The position numbers and the translations under genes were made by a program. Under the pieces are notes generated by a model, which was not told where the DNA came from, made no database searches, and saw only the letters and a list, made by a program, of their open reading frames with translations. A stretch of DNA of 64,000 nt. It comes from Caballeronia jiangsuensis. Its GTDB lineage: Bacteria; Pseudomonadota; Gammaproteobacteria; Burkholderiales; Burkholderiaceae. Below, in pieces: positions 58,863 to 64,000 of the stretch (position 1 is its first letter; each line of letters starts with the position of its first letter). Location of the stretch: the NCBI GenBank assembly GCA_000648925.1, contig JFHF01000033.1:1-64000 (forward strand), in the 5' to 3' direction.

Positions 58863-59255
58863 ATGATGGAAACGCGGACCCTCACCGTAACGATCGATCG
58901 CGACTGGCGCGAACTCTACGACGCGATCTGGCGTCCGGAAGTCTTTCCGACGTGGGCGTCGGGACTCGCACAGTCGACGCTCGACGACATGGGCGATCAC
59001 TGGCGCGCCCGCGGTCCCGAAGGCGACGTGACGATCCGCTTCACCGGTCACAATGCGCTCGGCGTGATGGATCATCGCGTCGGCCTGCCGAACGGTGACG
59101 AGGTCTACGTGCCGTTGCGCGTCTATCAGAACGGCGCGGGCGCTGAGGTGGCGCTCACGCTGTTCCGCCAGCCCGGCATGTCCGACGAGCAATTCGCCGC
59201 CGATGCCGACTGGGTCCGCCGCGACCTCGCCGCGCTCGCGGCGCGTTACGGCTAG
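58863..59255 (+). CDS. SRPBCC-family (START-like) protein
   Basis: A 130-residue protein starting LTVTIDRDWRELYDAIWRPE, with FPTWASGLAQSTLDDMGDHW and the DVTIRFTGHNALGVMDHRV strand region, the usual beginning of polyketide-cyclase/START-like SRPBCC proteins that bind small hydrophobic ligands. It lies 10 bp after the KfrA-like gene and 23 bp before the AraC gene. Ligand and role unknown. ATG 58863 or 58866. Confidence 0.82.
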   Translation: MMETRTLTVTIDRDWRELYDAIWRPEVFPTWASGLAQSTLDDMGDHWRARGPEGDVTIRFTGHNALGVMDHRVGLPNGDEVYVPLRVYQNGAGAEVALTLFRQPGMSDEQFAADADWVRRDLAALAARYG

Positions 59256-59278
59256 CATCCGATATCGCCGTCAACGAA

Positions 59279-60136
59279 ATGCCGGGAGCGGTAGCCGAGA
59301 TGAACGAGCGCAAGAAGAAAACCGCGTCGGACTGGGTGAAACGCGCCGAGCCCACCGAAGGCATCGAGCGTATCGAAGCGTGGTTCGGCGGCAAGGCATA
59401 CGGCCTGCACCGCCACGACACCTATGCGATCGGCCGCACGCTCGCGGGCGTGCAAAGCTTCAACTACCGTCGCACGCTTCGCCATAGCGTGCCAGGCCAG
59501 ACGATGGTCCTGCATCCCGACGAACTTCATGACGGCCAAGCGGGCACCGGCGAAGGCTTCCGCTATCGCATGCTGTATGTCGAACCCGCGCTGATTCAGG
59601 CGATCCTCGGTGGCCGCGCGCTGCCTTTCGTCGAAGGCGGCGTGACGACCGATGTGCGCGTCTGCCACGCGACGGAAGCGCTGCTGCAACGCACTGAAGG
59701 CGCGCTGCCGCCGCTCGAACCACTCGAACAGCACGACGCGCTGACCGAACTGGCGCTCGCGCTCGCGCAAGCGTCCGGCGGCCAAATGATCGCCGATAGC
59801 GGCGACTATGCGAGCGCCGCGCGCGCACAGGAATTTCTCCACGCGAATTGCGACCGCATCATCACGCTGGATGAGCTCGAACGCGTGACGGGCCGCGACC
59901 GGTTCGCCCTGTCGCGCGATTTCCGCAAGTTTTATGGCACGAGCCCGTATCGCTATCTGACGATGCGCCGGCTCGATCTCGTGCGCCGCCTGATGCTGAC
60001 CGGCGCATCGCTCGCGGATATCGCGGCCCATGCGGGTTTCGCCGATCAGAGTCACATGACGCGCCAGTTCACGCGCGCATTCGGCATGCCGCCCGCGCGC
60101 TGGCGGGCGATCGCACGCGGCGCGGAGCCGCGCTGA
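59279..60136 (+). CDS. AraC-family transcriptional regulator
   Basis: A 285-residue protein. The N-terminal cupin-like AraC ligand domain contains YGLHRHDTYAIGRTLAGVQS and VLHPDELHDGQAG; the C-terminal double HTH has LDELERVTGRDRFALSRDFR, GTSPYRYLTMRRLDLVRRLM and DIAAHAGFADQSHMTRQFTR. Start ATG 59279 or 59300 (MNERKKKTAS). It may have controlled the cupin-like gene downstream that is now broken by the mobile element; that link is positional only. Confidence 0.93.
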   Translation: MPGAVAEMNERKKKTASDWVKRAEPTEGIERIEAWFGGKAYGLHRHDTYAIGRTLAGVQSFNYRRTLRHSVPGQTMVLHPDELHDGQAGTGEGFRYRMLYVEPALIQAILGGRALPFVEGGVTTDVRVCHATEALLQRTEGALPPLEPLEQHDALTELALALAQASGGQMIADSGDYASAARAQEFLHANCDRIITLDELERVTGRDRFALSRDFRKFYGTSPYRYLTMRRLDLVRRLMLTGASLADIAAHAGFADQSHMTRQFTRAFGMPPARWRAIARGAEPR

Positions 60137-60219
60137 ACCACGCACGATCGTTCAAGACGTGCGCGATGTGCGGGCGTTAGCCTCGGGCTGATTCATCGTC
60201 CAGGTCAAGGAGCTTCGCC

Positions 60220-60351
60220 ATGACATCCACACCCGTTTCACGCGGTCAGCGTATCGCGATCGATCCGCTCGACAAGGCGCGCAAGATCGAAGGCTTCTGG
60301 CAGCAGCGCGTGATCGCCGAAATGAACGACTACCAGTTCACCTCGAAGTAA
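60220..60351 (+). pseudogene. 5' remnant of a cupin-like gene cut by a mobile element
   Basis: A 43-codon frame with a good AAGGAG site (60206-60211). Its translation, ending RVIAEMNDYQFTSK, resembles the N-terminal part of short cupin-domain proteins (where NDYQF-K leads into the metal-binding WHxH strand), but it stops before the cupin fold begins. The sequence character changes right at the stop, to lower GC with no related coding. The simplest reading is that an integrative element inserted here and the rest lies beyond the element, outside this window. Confidence 0.55.
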
Positions 60352-60355
60352 GCAG

Positions 60356-60395
60356 TATGGACAGACCACACCGAAGTGGTCGCCCCCTATGGACA
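60356..60395. repeat. Direct repeats flanking a hairpin at the element's left end
   Basis: TATGGACA occurs at 60356-60363 and 60388-60395. Between them lies the perfect hairpin GACCAC (60364-60369), loop ACCGAA, GTGGTC (60376-60381). This lies within 45 bp of the apparent insertion boundary, where recombinase core and arm sites would be expected. Confidence 0.55.
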
Positions 60396-60490
60396 TCAAA
60401 TGGGATGCGAGTACCCGTTCAGAGGCTTGCTTTGATGCTCCTCCCGCAAATCAAATCATCGTTGCCGGAGTAGGCTGTATTCCGGTTGTA

Positions 60491-60522
60491 GCCGCCGCAG
60501 GCGGCCCCCCGTCTGGAGACGG
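60491..60522. other. Two adjacent small hairpins
   Basis: GCCGCC (60491-60496), loop GCA, GGCGGC (60500-60505) is followed within 4 bp by CCGTC (60509-60513), loop TGGA, GACGG (60518-60522). Side-by-side perfect stems suggest a structured transcript or protein-binding region in the element leader. No T-run follows, so this is not a terminator. Confidence 0.45.
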
Positions 60523-60634
60523 AACGCCGGAAAACCCACCCATGCTTGCTCGCAGATGAATGCGTCGAGTAAGAAGTCGCCTTAATGTGGTTTAACTCTC
60601 ATTTCTGCGGCCCTACACCGACTCAAGTCTTTAC

Positions 60635-60665
60635 GTCGGAAGTCGGGCGATGTAGACTTCCCGAC
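60635..60665. other. Bulged hairpin
   Basis: GTCGGAAGTC (60635-60644) pairs with GACTTCCCGAC (60655-60665) with one bulged base and a 10-nt loop. No T-run follows. It is the strongest fold in the element's non-coding end. Confidence 0.45.
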
Positions 60666-60889
60666 GGTCGTGGAGTAGAGGCAAATCCGAAATCCGTTCG
60701 AGCTCTTTTTAGAGTGCGGTAAGTGGACCCTCGAAGTACAAAGCTCTCGCCGCGTATTAAACGTCTGCCTTGCACCGGGAATTCGAACACCCTGTGGCCA
60801 TCAAGCCGGGCGAATCACTTGAACAGTCTCATCAAGGAGATTCGCTTTGGCTCGTCCGTACTTTGCGGGCTTTTCCCGCTATTCACTTA

Positions 60890-61141
60890 CTAGCCCCGCT
60901 GAGCTTCCAAAGCAGCAAACGCCGCACGGAAGCGCCCGGCCTTGTTTCGTCGCTGTACTCCTTCGGCCTTCGCTAGCCAATCGTTCATATTTAACCCTGC
61001 CTTCGCAGTTGGGCGATTCATTCGTCGCAATCGCATCATGTCCGCCAGCGAGGACTCGGAACCTCCGTGGGCCCGCAGAGCCGCTCTCCTTTCCGCTATC
61101 CACGGGAGAGCAAAATGGCCTGGCTTGAGCTCGTTCACCAC
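60890..61141 (-). CDS. Possible small protein antisense to the recombinase leader
   Basis: An 83-codon frame with a natural-looking composition, ending MNDWLAKAEGVQRRNKAGRF and RAAFAALEAQRG. It overlaps the first 27 bp of the recombinase gene in the opposite direction. It has no recognised family. It could be an element accessory protein or chance; the alternative start inside (MNDWLAKAEG) gives 32 residues. Confidence 0.25.
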   Translation of the reverse strand: MVNELKPGHFALPWIAERRAALRAHGGSESSLADMMRLRRMNRPTAKAGLNMNDWLAKAEGVQRRNKAGRFRAAFAALEAQRG

Positions 61142-62380
61142 GAATTTTACGAGTATTCGTTCGATGATAATAAGGAACTGGTCATAACGCCTAGTTCACG
61201 TCCGTCTATCGAAAATTTGCCGCAGATTTTCTGGGAGGATGGAGCGCCCTGGGATGAAGTAAATGCATGGAGCTTGGATAGAGCAGTTTCTGGACATGTT
61301 CTTATTGAAACTGTCCAGCGATTAATGAGACACCTTTGCCGCTACGCGAACTATCTCGAGAAGCAGAGTCTTGACTGGCGGTATTTTCCGGTTGCCAAGG
61401 ACAAGCGCGTTCTTGTGACATTCCGTGGGTATCTTGTTGAGCAGCGCGACGCAGACATCATAGAAGGCAGCACAGCATCGAGTTGCATGAATGCCACCAT
61501 TATGTTCTACCGTTTCGGCGACTTGCACAATCTCGTAGGAGCGGTCGGGCCAATGTGGGAAGAACGAAACGTATTTATCGCTATCAACGACCGTTCCGGC
61601 TTCAAAAGAACTCTGGCGCGAGTAAGCACCGACCTAAAGATTAAAAACAATAAACGAGTCCCCATTGCAAGGCTGGAGGAGGGTCTTTTACCAATCCGGT
61701 CAAGCGATATGTCGACACTAAACGCTCATACTGCGACGAAATGTACTATCGAATTTCACTTGATGCTGAGTATCGGTTTCTTCACAGGCGCGCGCATCGG
61801 CACCATTGTTACGCTCACCGTGTCATCTTTGAACACGGCGCGCGAAGCTTCTGACTGGCCCGGCGTGTTTTACCTCCCGGTAGGACCCGGAACCACCATC
61901 GCGACTAAGCATTCAGTTAAGGGCAACATTCTCGTGCCCTTTAAATTGTTTAAGGACTTGAAGACCTTCGCTACATCTACCGAGCGCCTCAAACGTGAAG
62001 CCTTAGCCCTACCTGAACACCAGGACATTCTGTTCCTCACTCGGTCCGGCAAACCGTTCACAGTCGACACCGTCGGAGCCTTGGTAAGAGGGTTTCGGGC
62101 CTCATGCTTGAAGGAAGGGATGCAATTCATGAGTCGATTCAAATTCCACGACTCACGGGCAACTTTCGGAACAAACCTCTTGAGCATTCTTCTTGTACAC
62201 CTCCCGCCATCGGAGGCGCTTGGCGTTCTGAGAGACGCAATGCTTCATAAAGACGAAGAAACGACGTTCGACTATATCAAGTTCAATGAACGAACTGAGG
62301 CAAAGGAGAAAGTAGCATCGGAGTATTCCGCCCTTTTTACGGGCCGTCGTCACGTGAATTGGGACCAACTCGATGCCTGA
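61115..62380 (+). CDS. Tyrosine site-specific recombinase (first of the element)
   Basis: A 421-residue integrase. The catalytic residues are in order: first Arg in GFFTGARIGTIVTLTVSSL, the beta-hairpin Lys region KHSVKGNILVPF, His-x-x-Arg in KFHDSRATFGTNLL, and the nucleophile Tyr in HKDEETTFDYIKF. The N-terminal 180 residues form the core-binding domain. ATG 61115 follows GGGAGAG (61104-61110); an upstream in-frame ATG at 61067 lacks a site. Codon use differs from the flanking genes. Overlaps the second recombinase gene by 8 bp. Confidence 0.9.
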   Translation: MAWLELVHHEFYEYSFDDNKELVITPSSRPSIENLPQIFWEDGAPWDEVNAWSLDRAVSGHVLIETVQRLMRHLCRYANYLEKQSLDWRYFPVAKDKRVLVTFRGYLVEQRDADIIEGSTASSCMNATIMFYRFGDLHNLVGAVGPMWEERNVFIAINDRSGFKRTLARVSTDLKIKNNKRVPIARLEEGLLPIRSSDMSTLNAHTATKCTIEFHLMLSIGFFTGARIGTIVTLTVSSLNTAREASDWPGVFYLPVGPGTTIATKHSVKGNILVPFKLFKDLKTFATSTERLKREALALPEHQDILFLTRSGKPFTVDTVGALVRGFRASCLKEGMQFMSRFKFHDSRATFGTNLLSILLVHLPPSEALGVLRDAMLHKDEETTFDYIKFNERTEAKEKVASEYSALFTGRRHVNWDQLDA

Positions 62381-64000
62381 TAAAAAACGCGATTCTCATG
62401 ACGCAAATGCGCATTCTATAGCGCCTGGAATATTGGAGCTGTGTGAGCAAAAACACGATAAATCTTACAATTTCTTATTCGAAGGTCTTGAGTTCGGCGA
62501 GCAGGAAACGCCGTGGAACCTCAACGTGTTGCTTTACCGTGGCGGCGCGGGGACGAATATTCGAGTTGGCCAGGCGCTAATCGAAAGCGGGGCACTTGGT
62601 GGCCCTTTAGACGACCGGTTGCCGCTTGTACAGGCGCTGCACCAGGAATTCAGCGCCAGAATCACATCCGGCATAAGTAAAGCGTCCATCGCAGGGGAAA
62701 TTGGGAGTGTGCGAAGTATGTTTGCGTTCGCTGATGCTGAGAACTTACCTATGACCATGGCGACAGTCACTGCTTCGTATTGTCATTGGGCAGCTTACTT
62801 GGTCAGCAGAACTAGGCGGCGCAATGGTGCGAAGACCAAACAAAAAACACGCGCCCTCAGTAAGAGTTCCGCCTATTCGATTGGAAGTTCGGTTGGAATC
62901 CTGTTGAACAAAATCTTGGAACGGAAAACTCCTATCCTGGAACTGACTAATATTGAAAGTCCTAAAAGACGTAAACGCCCCATCGGTCGACAGGCAGAGA
63001 GGCAAAATCTGGCAGACACTTTCGCTTTTGGTCACTTGCTCACCGACATATGCGATGCCCTGACAATTAAAACGGTGAAGGATGCTTCGCTACCATTGAC
63101 TATTTCACTTCGAAGTGGGCTTCAGGTTGCATTGAAGGAACCGGATACTTGGAGGCAAATGGACCAGACATTGGGGCTCGGGGGGCGCTACGTTCTTGTG
63201 AACTGCCGGATTCAAGCGGAGTTGTGCATGTTCATTGGGCAAACGTCAATGAATATCACGCAAGCCCAGAATCTGCCACTACGACGATTCTTTTACGCAG
63301 GCCACATCGACGGTTACCAAGTGAAAGACCATAAGAACCGTCGGCACGGGCCCGTCCTATTTGAAATATTCAAAGACTACAAACCTCACTTTGAGCGTTA
63401 TCTTGAATGGCGGCGGACCATATTTAAGGATTCAGACCTCCTTTTCCCCCTTATCCACAGACAAGGGACACTGCCAACTACGGAATTCATGCCGCGCGTG
63501 CTGAGACAACTTTGCGAACAGGCAAATGTCGCGTACGTCGTCCCTCGTCAGTTGCGCGGAACCCGAGTGAATTGGCTTTTGCGAAGGACATCGGACGCTG
63601 ACACCACGTCGGAGTTAGTCCAGAATACGAAGGAGGTTTTACTGAACATCTATCATCGCCCGAGCGAACAGCGGGCGATGGGCGAGGTCATTCGGTTTTG
63701 GAACAAGGTTGACCCGAGCATAGCTTCCACAGAAGCGGTCGCTCCCGGGGGATGCGATGGTGCCAAACCAGAGCTAAATACGAATACTCCGCGCGGAGCC
63801 CCTGCGCCAGACTGTCGACGACCCTCCGGATGCTTGTGGTGTTCAAATCACAGGGACATCGACACGCTCGATTATGTTTGGGCCTTGGTGTCATTCAAGC
63901 ATCTCAAAATTATCGAATTGAGCCGAGGACCAGTTCCAAAAGCAGGAGACGATGCTCCTCCTGCAGAGCTCGTCGTTGCGCGAATCGACGAGAAACTGAG
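62373..64000 (+). CDS. Second tyrosine recombinase of the element, 3' end outside window
   Basis: The frame opens at ATG 62373, overlapping the previous stop, and runs without interruption to the window end (542 codons visible). Catalytic-type segments near residues 390-440 are QLRGTRVNWLLRRTSD (box II Arg) and LLNIYHRPSEQRAM (probable nucleophile Tyr). A later SGCLWCSNHRDIDTLDYVW with paired Cys and His looks like a zinc-binding tail, as in large recombinases of Tn554/RIT-like elements. The N-terminal 150 residues look like a core-binding domain. Function depends on partners in the element. Confidence 0.85.
   Translation, partial: MPDKKRDSHDANAHSIAPGILELCEQKHDKSYNFLFEGLEFGEQETPWNLNVLLYRGGAGTNIRVGQALIESGALGGPLDDRLPLVQALHQEFSARITSGISKASIAGEIGSVRSMFAFADAENLPMTMATVTASYCHWAAYLVSRTRRRNGAKTKQKTRALSKSSAYSIGSSVGILLNKILERKTPILELTNIESPKRRKRPIGRQAERQNLADTFAFGHLLTDICDALTIKTVKDASLPLTISLRSGLQVALKEPDTWRQMDQTLGLGGRYVLVNCRIQAELCMFIGQTSMNITQAQNLPLRRFFYAGHIDGYQVKDHKNRRHGPVLFEIFKDYKPHFERYLEWRRTIFKDSDLLFPLIHRQGTLPTTEFMPRVLRQLCEQANVAYVVPRQLRGTRVNWLLRRTSDADTTSELVQNTKEVLLNIYHRPSEQRAMGEVIRFWNKVDPSIASTEAVAPGGCDGAKPELNTNTPRGAPAPDCRRPSGCLWCSNHRDIDTLDYVWALVSFKHLKIIELSRGPVPKAGDDAPPAELVVARIDEKL

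Larger units (their letters stand above)
60352..61114. other. Structured non-coding left end of the element
   Basis: A 763-bp stretch without a convincing plus-strand gene. It contains direct repeats TATGGACA (60356-60363, 60388-60395), a hairpin GACCAC-N6-GTGGTC (60364-60381), GCCGCC-GCA-GGCGGC (60491-60505), CCGTC-TGGA-GACGG around 60509-60522 with flanking pairs, and a longer bulged hairpin at 60635-60665. These could be recombinase binding sites or an element-encoded RNA. Short frames here lack ribosome sites. Confidence 0.6.
60352..64000 (+). mobile_element. Tyrosine-recombinase mobile element, left part (RIT/Tn554-like)
   Basis: From about 60335-60352 rightwards the GC content drops and codon use changes. 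The segment holds a 760-bp structured non-coding end and two tightly overlapping tyrosine recombinase genes in the same direction, the second unfinished at the window edge. Adjacent cooperating tyrosine recombinases are the hallmark of Tn554-like and RIT (recombinase-in-trio) elements; a third recombinase gene would be expected to the right. The exact left boundary is uncertain by some 20 bp. Confidence 0.75.

Noticed and set aside
60137..61114. tRNA gene as the element's attachment site
   Set aside because: No cloverleaf-like sequence was found near the boundary; the insertion seems to be in a protein gene.

Overview
The window is GC-rich, densely packed bacterial DNA that looks like a Burkholderiaceae genome of the Paraburkholderia/Caballeronia type. 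The grounds are the 'QSSVTLYG' porins, a DUF4148 protein, a ProQ/FinO protein, an adc-bdh-patatin trio and the large number of LysR/GntR-controlled catabolic modules. It holds about 60 protein genes and no rRNA or tRNA that I could see. Ten are one-component regulators (four LysR, two GntR, one each TetR, CGNR, GlxA/AraC and AraC). The near absence of housekeeping genes, plus a KfrA-like protein, would fit a secondary replicon; that is inference.

Left part (1-13.1 kb): the end of etfA is translationally coupled to a CitE-type lyase. A LysR gene follows, then an opposing operon of CaiB CoA-transferase, acyl-CoA dehydrogenase and two-hotdog hydratase. Together these resemble an itaconate/mesaconate-type C5-dicarboxylate route to pyruvate and acetyl-CoA. 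Next come an NmrA-like protein, a MEKHLA protein, a DUF1090 protein, a three-gene oxidoreductase/hydrolase operon divergent from a CGNR regulator, and an MBL-fold hydrolase divergent from a TetR regulator.

13.1-25.2 kb: a GntR gene is divergent from a six-gene unit: Rieske oxygenase, glutamine-synthetase-like ligase, adrenodoxin-type ferredoxin, ferredoxin reductase, gamma-glutamyl hydrolase and LysR. An aromatic-acid transporter (AAHS family) follows. This combines the gamma-glutamylation logic of aniline dioxygenases with a single-subunit phthalate-type oxygenase and is the best candidate for an undescribed system. A PnbB-like (DUF4863) putative hydroxylaminobenzoate lyase and two porins lie just downstream.

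25.2-41.3 kb: a ten-gene minus-strand operon encodes an OpuC-type quaternary-amine ABC importer, a C-N hydrolase, an acyl-CoA dehydrogenase, an acyl-CoA ligase, an enoyl-CoA hydratase, an MmgE/PrpD protein and a GlxA-type regulator. It looks like uptake of a betaine-like compound coupled to CoA-dependent catabolism. An MFS protein, an SDR, an M48-like membrane protease and small proteins follow.

41.5-56.4 kb: acetoacetate decarboxylase, 3-hydroxybutyrate dehydrogenase and patatin; a LysR/M20 peptidase/MHS-transporter module; then an apparent D-apionate pathway (MFS, ApnO, RuBisCO-like protein, OiaK, GntR).

56.4-64 kb: a DUF4148 protein, a KfrA-like coiled-coil protein with an 84-bp tandem repeat, an SRPBCC protein and an AraC regulator. 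A cupin-like gene appears to break off after about 40 codons at the edge of a lower-GC mobile element. That element has a structured non-coding left end and two overlapping tyrosine recombinase genes, the second running off the window end.
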